26,190 bases of DNA from DASUSH01 sp036375215. GTDB taxonomy: Bacteria; Actinomycetota; Thermoleophilia; Solirubrobacterales; 70-9. Both the position numbers and the translations under genes were made by a program. This document shows, one piece after another, positions 6,510-14,116 of this stretch (position 1 is its first letter; every line of letters begins with the position of its first letter). Where the stretch lies: NCBI GenBank assembly GCA_036375215.1, contig DASUSH010000014.1, positions 1 to 26,190 on the forward strand. The letters are read 5' to 3'. Below the pieces are notes generated by a model that was not told the DNA's origin, did no database searches, and saw nothing but the letters and a program-made list of their open reading frames with translations.

Positions 6510-6905
6510 GTGCTTATCGATGGGCATGGGGGTCGCGCCCTCTTCGGTGAAGTCCGGGATCTCGTACGTCCGTCCAGGCGTCGCCCCGAGGGCGAGGATC
6601 CGCACCCCCTGCTCGCCGGTGACGAACTTGCGTCGCTCCTGCGGGCCGACCCGCACGAAGACGCCGGGGACGAGGTCGTACTCGTCGCCCCCGACCCGGA
6701 GGGTCGCCTCGCCGTGGAGGACGGTGTAGACCTCCTCCTGCTCGTCGTGGCTGTGGTCGTGCTCGGGGTACATGTCCGCGTGCGGCGGCAGCTCGATCAC
6801 CTGGATCCCGAACGAGGTGACGCCGAGGCCGGCGCGCACCCGCCGCATGCCCCCTCCGTAGACGGCCTCGAACTCGTCGAGGCGCTTGACCGTCACGTCG
6901 GTCAT
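6507..6905 (-). CDS. Single-domain cupin protein
   Basis: This 132-residue protein is one cupin barrel. Motif 1 is visible as PEHDHSHDEQEEVYTVLHGEATL (residues about 47-69), with the His-x-His and Glu metal ligands. Motif 2 (DLVPGVFVRVGPQERRKF) lacks the usual second-motif His, so any metal site is three-coordinate or atypical. Its substrate is unknown; small proteins like this are often isomerases, dioxygenases or ligand-binding proteins. It starts with ATG at 6905, has no clear Shine-Dalgarno sequence, and is preceded by leader copy B. It follows the zinc alcohol dehydrogenase on the same strand. Confidence 0.85.
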   Translation of the reverse strand: MTDVTVKRLDEFEAVYGGGMRRVRAGLGVTSFGIQVIELPPHADMYPEHDHSHDEQEEVYTVLHGEATLRVGGDEYDLVPGVFVRVGPQERRKFVTGEQGVRILALGATPGRTYEIPDFTEEGATPMPIDKH

Positions 6906-6964
6906 CTCATGCAGGTGAGATCGAGCCGATCCGGAGGCGCAGCCGAGGATTCGGCGGTAGTCAT
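6902..6964 (-). CDS. Possible 20-residue leader peptide overlapping the cupin start
   Basis: The frame ATG (6964) to TGA (6902) encodes MTTAESSAAPPDRLDLTCMR. Its stop overlaps the cupin start as ATGA, which would couple the two. The ATG is 9 nt behind a TAGGGT -10 box that contains the stop codon of the alcohol dehydrogenase gene. The aligned ATG in the SDR leader also opens a short ORF. Coding is unproven. Confidence 0.4.
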   Translation of the reverse strand: MTTAESSAAPPDRLDLTCMR

Positions 6965-6978
6965 TCTCGCGAACCCTA
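6903..6978 (-). promoter_or_regulatory. Promoter and conserved 5' leader of the cupin gene (leader copy B)
   Basis: A TAGGGT -10 box (6978-6973) is followed by a leader whose last 55 bases match the SDR leader at 48 of 55 positions. The inverted repeat at the start codon is kept apart from one inner mismatch (ATCTCAC versus ATGAGAT). The shared block starts near an AATGAC and ends exactly at the start codon of both genes. Confidence 0.6.
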
Positions 6979-7983
6979 CTCCCGCGCCCCGGCGCCGTCT
7001 GTGACCGTCAACACGGCCGAGCCCCGAAGGCTCCCGGAGCGCAGGTCGGCGAGCGCCTCGTTCGCGCGGTCGAGCGGATACTCGGTGACGGTCGTCCGCA
7101 CCGGCACCTCCGCCGCGAGCGGCAGGAGCTCCTCGCCATCGCGGCGGGTCAGGTTGGCGACCGAGCGCACCGAGCGCTCGCCCCAGAGGATCTCGTAGGG
7201 GAACGAGGGGATGTCGGACATGTGGATCCCGGCGCAGACCACGACGCCGCCTGGGGCGGTCGCGCGCAGAGCGAGCGGTACGAGGGCTCCGACCGGGGCG
7301 AAGACGATCGCCGCGTCGAGCGGCTCCGGCGGCCCCGTCTCGCTGTCGCCGGCCCATTCCGCCCCGAGCTCGCGCGCGAACTCCTGGCCCTCGGCGTCGC
7401 CCGGCCTCGTGAGCGCGAACACGCGGCGGCCCTGGTGGCGGGCGACCTGGCAGACGATGTGCGCCGAGGAGCCGAAGCCGTAGAGGCCGACCCGCTCCGC
7501 GTCGCCGCAGAAGCGCAGGGCGCGGTAGCCGATCAGGCCGGCGCAGAGAAGCGGGGCGAGCGCGGTCGCGCTCGGTCCCTCGGCGAGCGGGAAGGCGAAA
7601 CGCGCGTCGACCGTCGCCAGCTCGGCGTAGCCGCCGTCGCGCGTGTAGCCGTTGAAGAGGGCGCGCTCGCAGAGGTTCTCGCGGCCAGAGCGGCAGTAGC
7701 GGCACTCGCCGCAGGTCCAGCCGAGCCAGGGGATGCCGACGCGCCCGCCGGCGGCCACCCCGTCCACCCCGTCACCCGCCGCGATCACCTGGCCGACGAC
7801 CTGGTGCCCCGGGACGAGCGGCAGCTTCGGGTCGGGCAGCTCCCCGTCGACGACGTGCAGGTCGGTCCGGCAGACGCCGCAGGCCTCGACCCGGACGAGC
7901 ACCTCGCCGACCCCGGGCTCGGGGTCCGGGAGCTCGCGCTCGGCGAGCGGTGTCCCGGGCGCGTCGAGGACGATCGCGTGCAC
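6976..7983 (-). CDS. Zinc-dependent alcohol dehydrogenase
   Basis: This 335-residue medium-chain dehydrogenase oxidises an alcohol or reduces an aldehyde with NAD(P). The catalytic zinc site is Cys38 and His60 (in VPGHQ), with a later Cys in LLCAGLIGY. The structural zinc ligands are Cys91, Cys94, Cys97 and Cys105. The cofactor glycine motif is GLYGFGSSAH. Gln61 replaces the usual Glu after the zinc His, as in the subgroup of 'GHQ' dehydrogenases. The frame is open 49 codons further upstream, but that stretch lacks family similarity. GTG at 7983, giving VHAIVLDAPG, is the correct start. The cupin lies 70 bp downstream behind its own leader. Confidence 0.9.
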   Translation of the reverse strand: MHAIVLDAPGTPLAERELPDPEPGVGEVLVRVEACGVCRTDLHVVDGELPDPKLPLVPGHQVVGQVIAAGDGVDGVAAGGRVGIPWLGWTCGECRYCRSGRENLCERALFNGYTRDGGYAELATVDARFAFPLAEGPSATALAPLLCAGLIGYRALRFCGDAERVGLYGFGSSAHIVCQVARHQGRRVFALTRPGDAEGQEFARELGAEWAGDSETGPPEPLDAAIVFAPVGALVPLALRATAPGGVVVCAGIHMSDIPSFPYEILWGERSVRSVANLTRRDGEELLPLAAEVPVRTTVTEYPLDRANEALADLRSGSLRGSAVLTVTDGAGARE

Positions 7984-7998
7984 GGCCCGATGATCGCG

Positions 7999-8004
7999 TA
8001 CTCT
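7999..8004 (+). promoter_or_regulatory. -10 box (TACTCT) upstream of the C1q-like protein gene
   Basis: TACTCT ends 10 nt before the GTG at 8014. It supports that start over the ATG at 7990, which has no such box upstream. Confidence 0.4.
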
Positions 8005-8013
8005 GGCCTCTCG

Positions 8014-8646
8014 GTGAAGCGGGTCGGCGGGCATCTGCGGGGAAACGTCGTCGCCTACGTTGCACTCTTCTGCGCGCTCGGGCTCGGCACGGCCTACGCG
8101 GTCGAGCGCAACAGCGTCAAGGGCAAGCACATCGCGCCGGAGGCGGTCCGCAGCTCCGACATCCGCGACGGCGCGGTCGCGCCGGAGGACCAGGACGAGG
8201 TTCCGGCGATCCGCCTCTTCGAGCCGGTTGCCTGCAGCGGCGGCAGCGTGCCCTCGAACGACAACACGAGAATCGCCTGGACGCAGCGCGACTTCCAGAC
8301 CCCCGGCCTCGGCGGCTTCCTGGCCGGTTGCGGGGCCGCGGATGGCGCCGGCGCCATCCAGGTCGACACCGCCGGCATCTACCTCGTGACCGCGAACCTC
8401 GTCTGGAACGGGGAGAGCGGCGCCGGCACCCGCGCGCTCCAGGTCTATCGCTCGGACGACCCGTCGCCGCTCGCCGACTCATCGCTCGACGCGGCCACGG
8501 CGGGCTTCACCGGGCACTCCGCGAGCGAGGTCGTGGAGCTCGACGCGAACGACGAGGTCTACACGACGGCCTTCCAGGACTCCGGGTCCGAGCTCGGGCT
8601 GGCGCAGGGCGACTTCTCGGTCGCCTGGCTCGGGCCGGCGCCGTAG
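8014..8646 (+). CDS. Membrane-anchored protein with a C1q/TNF-like C-terminal domain
   Basis: The 210-residue product opens VKRVGGHLRGNVVAYVALF, a basic N-terminus and one hydrophobic helix seen in many thermoleophilian surface proteins. Next comes NSVKGKHIAPEAVRSSDIRDGAV, a short repeat-like linker. From about residue 65 there is a jelly-roll-like domain: GIYLVTANLVW, the VVELDANDEVYTTAFQDSG turn and a final FSVAWLGP, as in bacterial C1q-like domains. Two Cys residues (VACSGG and LAGCGAAD) may form a disulfide. It is probably an outer-surface trimeric adhesin or binding protein. GTG at 8014 was chosen from family similarity and the promoter; ATG at 7990 would add eight residues. It is divergent from the alcohol dehydrogenase. 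Confidence 0.75.
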   Translation: MKRVGGHLRGNVVAYVALFCALGLGTAYAVERNSVKGKHIAPEAVRSSDIRDGAVAPEDQDEVPAIRLFEPVACSGGSVPSNDNTRIAWTQRDFQTPGLGGFLAGCGAADGAGAIQVDTAGIYLVTANLVWNGESGAGTRALQVYRSDDPSPLADSSLDAATAGFTGHSASEVVELDANDEVYTTAFQDSGSELGLAQGDFSVAWLGPAP

Positions 8647-8652
8647 AGCGCC

Positions 8653-10881
8653 TCAGTAGGTCTCGACGATCTCGTAGAGCGTCGTGCGCTGCGCCGGCGT
8701 GCGGCCCGCGGCGCGGGCGGCGCCGATCAGGTCCTCGGGCTCGAGGCGGACACCGTGCTGGGAGCCCGCCATCCGGGAGATGTTCTCCTCCATCAGCGTG
8801 CCGCCGAGGTCGTTGACGCCCCAGCGGAGACTCTCGGTCGCGGCGTCGAGCCCCATCTTCACCCAGCTCGCCTGGAGGTTGGTGACGCTGCGGCCCAGCG
8901 CGAGCCGGAAGGCGGCCGTGTGCTTGAGGTTCTCGGCGCGGCCGATCTCCTCCACCCCGTGGGTGCGGCCGAGCAGCGTGTTGAACGGGATGAAGCTGAG
9001 GGGGACGAACTCGGTGATCCCGCCGGTGCGCTCCTGGAGCTCGCGGATCACCCGCATGTGGGTGGCGAGCTCGGCGGGCTCCTCGATGTGGCCGAACATC
9101 ACGGTCGAGGTCGAGCGCAGGCCGGAGCGGTGGCAGGCCTCGATGATCTCGACCCAGCGCGCCACCGGCAGCTTGTTCGGCGAGATCCGCTGGCGGACCC
9201 CGTCGTGGAGCACCTCCGCCGCCGTCCCCGGGGTCGAGCCGAGCCCGCACTCGAGCAGGTAGTCGAACACCGCCTCGGGCGAGCGGCCGGAGCGCTCGCA
9301 CATGAAGTGGACCTCCATCGGCGAGTACGCGTGCAGGTGGATCTGCGGCGCCGCCTGCTTCGCGAGGCGCAGCCACCGGCCGTAGTCATCGAGCGTGTAG
9401 TCCGGGTGGATCCCGCCCTGCATGCAGATCTCGGTCGCTCCGAATGAGACCGCCTCCGCGATCCGGGCCTGGAAGTCCTCCTCGGAGACCAGGTAGGCGT
9501 CGGGCGAGCGCTTGCCCTGGCCGAACCCGCAGAAGGCGCAGCCGACCACGCAGACGTTGGTGAAGTTGATGTTGCGGTTGACGACGAAGGTCGCGGTCTC
9601 ACCCGCGAGCTCGGCGCGCAGCTCGTCGGCCGCCACGCGCATCTCCTCGACCACCTCGGGCCGGGTCTCGGCGAAGAGCGCGGTCAGCTCCTCGGCGCTG
9701 AGCGCCTCGCCGTCGCGCCCCCTGGCGATCGCCCTGGGCGCGGCGTCGGGATCGACGACCGTCTCCTGGCGCCGGCCCGACCCCCGCCGCGGAATGAAGC
9801 TCCAGTACTTGAGCTTGATCACGTCGAGCACGCCCTGCTCCATCCACTCCGAGTCCATGTACTGGGGGTAGACGCAGAGCCGCTCGGTGAGCGCGTAGCC
9901 CTTCGGGGCGAGCTGCTTGCGCACCTGGTGGGGGCTCGGGAACGGGTGCTCGGGCGAGATGTGGTCGCCGTTGGCCGAGAGGCCGCCGAGGTCGGTCGCC
10001 CCGGCCTCGACCAGCTCGCCCCACCAGTCTGAGAGGTTCGGCGGCACCTGCACGCCGACCTCGGGCATCAGCCGCTTCGACTCCGCGATCAGCCGCTTCA
10101 TCTCCTCGATGGACACATGCGATGCCCATCCGGGCATGCCACCCGAGGGGTCTGACCCCGAGGGGTCTGACCCCAAAGGGTCAGGTCGGTCGCCGTGCCC
10201 GTTTCCCCAGCGCTCCTTCGAGGCGGCCTCCGCGATCTCCGCCACCTCCCGGCCGTAGTAGCGCGGATGGGGCACGAAGTTCTGGAGGATCACCTCCTGG
10301 AGGTGGCCGTGGCGCGCGTGGACCTCCGCCAGCGCCTCGAGCGAGGCGACCCGCTCCTCCTCGGTCTCGCCGATCCCGACGAGGATGCCGCTGGTGAACG
10401 GGATGCGCAGCTCGCCGGCGGCCTCGATCGTCGCGAGGCGCTTCGCGGGGTGCTTGGTGGGCGAGCCGGCGTGGACGGTCTCCATCAGGCGCTCGGAGAC
10501 CGACTCCAGCATCAAGCCCTGCGAAGCGGTCACCTCGCGCAGCCGGGCGAGGTCCCCGGCCGAGAGGACGCCGAGGTTCGTGTGCGGGAGCATCCCGCGC
10601 TCGAGCGCGCGCTCGCAGGCCCAGACCACGTAGGAGGTGAAGTCGTCGTGGCCCCATTCGGCGAGCCGCGCGGCGACCCCGGGGTTAACCTCGGGGCGCT
10701 CGCCCGTGAGCACGAGGAGCTCCTTGGTGTTGCGTTTGAGCGCCTCGTCGAGCCGGCGCTCGACCTCGTCGGGCGGGTGGATGTGCGCTTTGTGGGTCGC
10801 GAAGGCGCAGTACTTGCAGAAGCACTGGCACGTTCGCGACAGCGACAGCGTGTAGTTGCGCGAAAAGGTGACCCGGCGCAT
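8653..10881 (-). CDS. fbiC: FO synthase, fused CofG-CofH (FbiC)
   Basis: This 742-residue radical-SAM double enzyme makes the deazaflavin chromophore FO from 5-amino-6-ribitylaminouracil and tyrosine. The N-terminal CofG half has the cluster motif Cys18-x3-Cys22-x2-Cys25 (with an extra Cys20). The CofH half has Cys444-x3-Cys448-x2-Cys451 in NVCVVGCAFCGFGQG. The domain order is that of actinobacterial FbiC. Residues 232-248 (RPDPLGSDPSGSDPSGG) are encoded by a palindromic repeat inserted in-frame in the CofG half, between the strand ending NFVPHPRYYG and the helix VSIEEMKRLI. The gene lies 4 kb from the other F420 genes, on the opposite strand. A TAGCGT -10 box lies 10 nt before the ATG. Confidence 0.95.
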   Translation of the reverse strand: MRRVTFSRNYTLSLSRTCQCFCKYCAFATHKAHIHPPDEVERRLDEALKRNTKELLVLTGERPEVNPGVAARLAEWGHDDFTSYVVWACERALERGMLPHTNLGVLSAGDLARLREVTASQGLMLESVSERLMETVHAGSPTKHPAKRLATIEAAGELRIPFTSGILVGIGETEEERVASLEALAEVHARHGHLQEVILQNFVPHPRYYGREVAEIAEAASKERWGNGHGDRPDPLGSDPSGSDPSGGMPGWASHVSIEEMKRLIAESKRLMPEVGVQVPPNLSDWWGELVEAGATDLGGLSANGDHISPEHPFPSPHQVRKQLAPKGYALTERLCVYPQYMDSEWMEQGVLDVIKLKYWSFIPRRGSGRRQETVVDPDAAPRAIARGRDGEALSAEELTALFAETRPEVVEEMRVAADELRAELAGETATFVVNRNINFTNVCVVGCAFCGFGQGKRSPDAYLVSEEDFQARIAEAVSFGATEICMQGGIHPDYTLDDYGRWLRLAKQAAPQIHLHAYSPMEVHFMCERSGRSPEAVFDYLLECGLGSTPGTAAEVLHDGVRQRISPNKLPVARWVEIIEACHRSGLRSTSTVMFGHIEEPAELATHMRVIRELQERTGGITEFVPLSFIPFNTLLGRTHGVEEIGRAENLKHTAAFRLALGRSVTNLQASWVKMGLDAATESLRWGVNDLGGTLMEENISRMAGSQHGVRLEPEDLIGAARAAGRTPAQRTTLYEIVETY
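10138..10188. repeat. Palindromic repeat copy inserted in-frame within fbiC
   Basis: This 51-bp copy matches the 36-bp units at 70-105 and 110-145 but carries an extra 15-bp internal duplication containing GGGGTCTGACCCC. Its length is divisible by three and it starts exactly on a codon boundary (codon 232), so fbiC stays open. Confidence 0.9.
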
Positions 10882-10909
10882 GGGCGCCGGACGCTACCAA
10901 TGCGCGCGC

Positions 10910-10930
10910 CCGGCCCCGTGACGGGGCCGG
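10910..10930 (-). terminator. Hairpin terminator behind the aquaporin gene
   Basis: CCGGCCCC-GTGAC-GGGGCCGG is a perfect 8-bp GC stem with a 5-nt loop. It starts 8 bp behind the aquaporin stop codon and upstream of the fbiC promoter box (10896-10891). There is no U-tract, which is common in high-GC actinobacteria. Confidence 0.6.
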
Positions 10931-10937
10931 ACGGGCC

Positions 10938-11789
10938 CTACCTGCGCTTCGTGCGCTCCTGCTTCGCCTCGGCGACCTCGGTGGCCACCTCGGCGGTGCC
11001 GCCCGGCCTGCGCTCGGCGACCGCTCCCGCGGCCTCTCCCGGTCCGCCGGGCTCCTGCCCGGTGGCGATCACGAAGCGGTAGACGACCGCCGCCAGTGCC
11101 GCGCCGATGATCGGGCCGACGAGGTAGGGCCAGACGCCACCGAACTCCTCGCCGATCAGGGCCGGGCCGAACCAGCGCGCCGGGTTGACGGCGGCCCCGG
11201 TCAGCGGGCCGAAGATGATCACGACGAAGCCGAGGGTGAGGCCGATCGCGAGCGGCGCCCACTCGTTGCGGACGCGCGGGTTGAAGGCGACCGCGCAGAC
11301 GGCCAGCACGAGCAGGAAGGTGCCGAGGCCCTCGACCACCATGCCGGCGAAATCACCGCCGAGCAGCGGGCTGACCGTTGCCGCGCCGTAGTCGGTGGCG
11401 CGGCCCTCGTCGAGCAGCAGGCCCTTGGCGAGCAGGGCGCCGAGGACGCCGCCGGAGAGCTGGGCGAGGATGTAGACGGCCGCGTCGACCGGGTCGATGC
11501 GGCGCAGGAGCCCCGCCGCGAGCGTGATCGCGGGGTTGAAGTGGCCGCCGCTGACGCCGCCGAAGACGGCGATCAACGCGAAGAGCACGAAGCCGTGGAC
11601 CAGGCCGATCGCCGCGAAGTCGGAGCCGAACTGCGACGCCGTCGGGCCGGTCGACACGTAAAGGATGACGACGCAGCAGATGACGAACGTCAGGAAGAGC
11701 GTGCCGATCAGCTCGGCGATGTAGGAAGCGAGTCCTCGATCCTGCACTGTGCCAGTGACCTCCTCGAAAGCTTTCAACGCGCATGCCAC
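10938..11789 (-). CDS. Aquaporin/glycerol-facilitator family (MIP) channel
   Basis: This 283-residue integral membrane protein has six predicted helices and both half-helix motifs of the MIP family: NPA at 85-87 (GGHFNPAIT) and NPA at 202-204 (AAVNPARW). Arg205 is the selectivity-filter arginine. It should conduct water or small neutral solutes across the cytoplasmic membrane; the sequence does not tell which. The C-terminal ~45 residues after the last helix are Gly/Ala/Glu-rich and probably cytoplasmic. The start is GTG at 11789. A TACACT -10 box at 11823-11818 would give a leader of about 20 nt. Confidence 0.92.
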   Translation of the reverse strand: MACALKAFEEVTGTVQDRGLASYIAELIGTLFLTFVICCVVILYVSTGPTASQFGSDFAAIGLVHGFVLFALIAVFGGVSGGHFNPAITLAAGLLRRIDPVDAAVYILAQLSGGVLGALLAKGLLLDEGRATDYGAATVSPLLGGDFAGMVVEGLGTFLLVLAVCAVAFNPRVRNEWAPLAIGLTLGFVVIIFGPLTGAAVNPARWFGPALIGEEFGGVWPYLVGPIIGAALAAVVYRFVIATGQEPGGPGEAAGAVAERRPGGTAEVATEVAEAKQERTKRR

Positions 11790-11858
11790 GGGTGGGACCC
11801 GGGCTGAAGCGGGCGGCAGTGTAACCGGTTGAGCCTCAAGGAACGCTGAAGGCGGGGC

Positions 11859-12395
11859 TCAGCCGCCCTGGCCGGCCTCGCGCTCGCGCTCGGCGTCCTG
11901 CTCCTCCTGGAGCTTCTTTGCCTCCGCGATCACCTCGAGCGCGTCCTCGCGCGGGTACCAACCGTCGATCTCGACGGGCTTGTCGTCGAGCTCCTTGTAG
12001 ACGGAGAAGAAGTGCGGCACCTCCTTGCGGAGGTTCTCGGGGAGGTCGTCGAGCTCCTCGAGCTGGTTCCAGCCGGGGTCGTGCAGCGGGACGCAGATGA
12101 TCTTGTCGTCGATCCCCTTCTCGTCGGTCATCTTGAAGAGGGCGATCGGCTTCACCGGGATTACGCAGCCCGGGAAGGTCGGCTCGGAGACGATCACGAG
12201 ACAGTCGAGCGGGTCGTCGTCCTGGCCGCGATGGCCGATCAGGTAGCCGTAGTCGGTCGGGTAGACGGTCGAGGAGGAGAGGAAGCGATCGAGGATGACC
12301 TGGTCGATCCCCTCGTCGTACTCGTACTTGTTGCGGCTCCCCTTCGGGATCTCGATCAAGGCGAGGAGCTCGTCCTCGAGGCCGTGGTCCGCCAT
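11859..12395 (-). CDS. ppa: Inorganic pyrophosphatase, family I
   Basis: This 178-residue soluble enzyme hydrolyses pyrophosphate to phosphate and so drives biosynthetic reactions. EIPKGSRNKYEYD (15-27), YPTDYGY (45-51) and the metal-binding signature DDDPLD (59-64) are all present, followed by the second Asp/Lys cluster in DEKGIDDKI. A Glu/Lys/Gln-rich tail of about 20 residues extends beyond the normal core. A TAGTCT -10 box at 12409-12404 ends 9 nt before the ATG. It lies upstream of the aquaporin gene on the same strand, but 69 bp with a separate promoter suggest separate transcription. Confidence 0.95.
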   Translation of the reverse strand: MADHGLEDELLALIEIPKGSRNKYEYDEGIDQVILDRFLSSSTVYPTDYGYLIGHRGQDDDPLDCLVIVSEPTFPGCVIPVKPIALFKMTDEKGIDDKIICVPLHDPGWNQLEELDDLPENLRKEVPHFFSVYKELDDKPVEIDGWYPREDALEVIAEAKKLQEEQDAEREREAGQGG

Positions 12396-12438
12396 CAGTG
12401 GCGAGACTAACCGCCCGGACCGCGCCGAGTCGCACGGC

Positions 12439-12444
12439 TATGCT
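12439..12444 (+). promoter_or_regulatory. -10 box (TATGCT) of the substrate-binding lipoprotein gene
   Basis: TATGCT ends 10 nt upstream of the ATG at 12454, leaving a leader of only a few nucleotides. Confidence 0.4.
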
Positions 12445-12453
12445 CGCCGCCGG

Positions 12454-13404
12454 ATGAAGGTCGTCGCGTCGCTGGCGGCCGTCCTCGCGGCCGTCGCGCT
12501 GGCGGCCTGCGGCGGGGACGGTGCTGAACCGGGCGCCTCGGAGGAGGCGACCCTCGTGCTGGACTTCCAGCCGAACGCCGCGCATGCCGGCATCTACGCG
12601 GCGCTCGGGGACGGCCTCTACTCCGACCGCGGCGTCGAGCTCACGGTTCGCGAGCCGTCCGCCTCGTCCGACGCCCCGAAGCTGCTCGAGGCCGGCCGGG
12701 CCGACTTCGCGATCCTCGACATCCACGACCTCGCGATCGCGCGCGAACGCGGCTTCGACGTGGTGGCGATCGCGCCGATCGTGCAGCGACCCCTCGCGGC
12801 CGTGATCGCCGGCGACCGCGACGCGGTCCGCGAGCCCGCCGACCTCGAGGGCGGCGAGGTCGGGGTCACCGGCCTGCCGTCCGACGAGGCCGTGCTCGAC
12901 TCGGTGCTGGAGGCCGGGGACGCGGACCCCGACACCGTCGGCCGGGTCACGATCGGCTTCGAGGCCGTCCCCCAGCTCTCCGCCGGCCGGCTCGACGCGG
13001 CGACCGCGTTCTGGAACGCCGAGGGGGTCGCCCTGCGCCGCGCCGGCGCCGCGACGCGCGAGTTCCGGGTCGACGACTACGGCGCCCCGCGCTATCCCGA
13101 GCTGGTGCTGGTCACGAGCGGTCCGGACGCCCGACTCGCCGAGGAGGTGCGGGCGGCGACGGCCGCGGGGTACGAGCGGGTCGTGAACGACCCCGGACAC
13201 GGGCTCGACGCACTCCTCGCCGAGGCCGGCGGGCTCGACGCGAAGGAGCAGCGCGCGCAGCTCGACGCGCTGATCGCGGCCGACGCCTTCGCGCCGCCGG
13301 GGCGCTTCGACGAGGGCGCGCTGCGTGAATGGGCCGAGTGGGACCTCGAGCACGGCATCGTTACCGAGCCGATCGACGTGGCCGAGGCGTTCGAGACCGG
13401 CTAG
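12454..13404 (+). CDS. NMT1/ThiY-like ABC transporter substrate-binding lipoprotein (orphan)
   Basis: The 316-residue product has a lipoprotein signal with lipobox ALAAC (lipidated Cys19). The mature part opens LVLDFQPNAAHAGIYAALGDGLYSDRGVELTV, the typical first strand-helix of NMT1/THI5-like binding proteins, which capture thiamine precursors, pyrimidines or sulfonates outside the cell. The two-lobed periplasmic-binding fold is supported by PADLEGGEVGVTGLPSDEAVLDSVL and by the RLDAATAFWNAEGVAL segment. No ABC permease or ATPase gene is near, so the partner must be elsewhere. ATG at 12454 is chosen because the longer frame upstream has no signal peptide. The gene converges on the next one, with stop codons two bases apart. 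Confidence 0.85.
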   Translation: MKVVASLAAVLAAVALAACGGDGAEPGASEEATLVLDFQPNAAHAGIYAALGDGLYSDRGVELTVREPSASSDAPKLLEAGRADFAILDIHDLAIARERGFDVVAIAPIVQRPLAAVIAGDRDAVREPADLEGGEVGVTGLPSDEAVLDSVLEAGDADPDTVGRVTIGFEAVPQLSAGRLDAATAFWNAEGVALRRAGAATREFRVDDYGAPRYPELVLVTSGPDARLAEEVRAATAAGYERVVNDPGHGLDALLAEAGGLDAKEQRAQLDALIAADAFAPPGRFDEGALREWAEWDLEHGIVTEPIDVAEAFETG

Positions 13405-13406
13405 AT

Positions 13407-13742
13407 CTAGGGGCGCGGGTCGGCGAGCAGGCGGTCGACGAGCTCGGGCATCTCCCGGACGAGGCGCGAGCGCGGGACCGCGAGGTCGACGCCCGCGGCC
13501 TCGGCCGCCGCCCGGGTGTCGACGTCGGTGTGCTGGTAGAAGCCGAGCACGGGCGGGCCGAGGCCGACGAGGGCCTCGGGCGGCTCGCAGTCGAGGTCGG
13601 CGACGATCACCTCGGCGCGCTCCAGTCCCGAGGCCTGGGCGATCGCCGGGACCAGCTCGACCTCGTGGCCGGCGGCGGCGAGGGTCTCGGAGACCCGTGT
13701 GCCGAGCATCAGGTCGGCGACGATCGCGAGCGCGTATGCCAT
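13407..13742 (-). CDS. Small receiver-like (Rossmann-type) protein, function unknown
   Basis: The 111-residue product alternates strands and helices (ALAIVADLMLG..., AEVIVADLDCE..., VLGFYQHTDVDT..., VDLAVPRSRLVREMP), like a CheY receiver or a truncated Rossmann fold. The acidic pocket and phosphorylation site cannot be assigned with confidence, so it may be a degenerate receiver. It lies 7 bp behind the preceding small gene and is the last member of the metal-related operon. I do not recognise the family by name. Confidence 0.65.
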   Translation of the reverse strand: MAYALAIVADLMLGTRVSETLAAAGHEVELVPAIAQASGLERAEVIVADLDCEPPEALVGLGPPVLGFYQHTDVDTRAAAEAAGVDLAVPRSRLVREMPELVDRLLADPRP

Positions 13743-13749
13743 GACGGCG

Positions 13750-14112
13750 TCAGAGGTTGCGGCGAGCCCGGAACTCGCGGCGCACCGACTCCGGGCGGCC
13801 CCACATCTGGACGACCTCGGCGCGGCCCTCGCGGACGTCGCGCAGCCGCATCTCGCCGTCGATCCCCTCGCGGTCGAGCAGCGCGAGCGTGCCGACGACC
13901 GTCTCCGCGGCCGCAGCGTGGCCGAAGCTGTGGGCGACGAGGAGCCGCCAGTGCCAGTCCGCGCGCGAATAGGGCTGCGCGTTCACCTGGGAGAGCATCA
14001 CGGCGGCGTCGATGTACCGGGTCTCGTCGAGGATCCTCAGGTCGACCTCGATGTCGGTCCAGTCCTCGGGCAGCGAGTCGACGATGTCCTGGAAGGTCTG
14101 CGCTAGCCCCAC
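13750..14112 (-). CDS. Conserved-looking hypothetical protein
   Basis: The 120-residue product starts with GTG at 14112. It opens with an amphipathic helix (LAQTFQDIVDSLPEDWTDIEVDLRI) and contains YSRADWHWRLLVAHSFGHAAAAETV; the rest alternates charged strands and ends in a basic RREFRARRNL. It has no signal peptide or membrane segment and no motif I can name. Good codon-position bias and the tight operon position (downstream of the metal regulator, upstream of the receiver-like gene) argue that it is real. Confidence 0.65.
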   Translation of the reverse strand: MGLAQTFQDIVDSLPEDWTDIEVDLRILDETRYIDAAVMLSQVNAQPYSRADWHWRLLVAHSFGHAAAAETVVGTLALLDREGIDGEMRLRDVREGRAEVVQMWGRPESVRREFRARRNL

Positions 14113-14116
14113 GGCG

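Noticed and set aside
7990..8013. ATG at 7990 as the start of the C1q-like protein
   Set aside because: It has no -10 box or ribosome-binding site upstream and adds residues before the conserved VKRVGGHLRGN start. It is kept as a less likely alternative.
7984..8130. N-terminal extension of the alcohol dehydrogenase to 8130
   Set aside because: The 49 extra residues lack family similarity and overlap the divergent C1q-like gene. GTG at 7983 gives the normal N-terminus.
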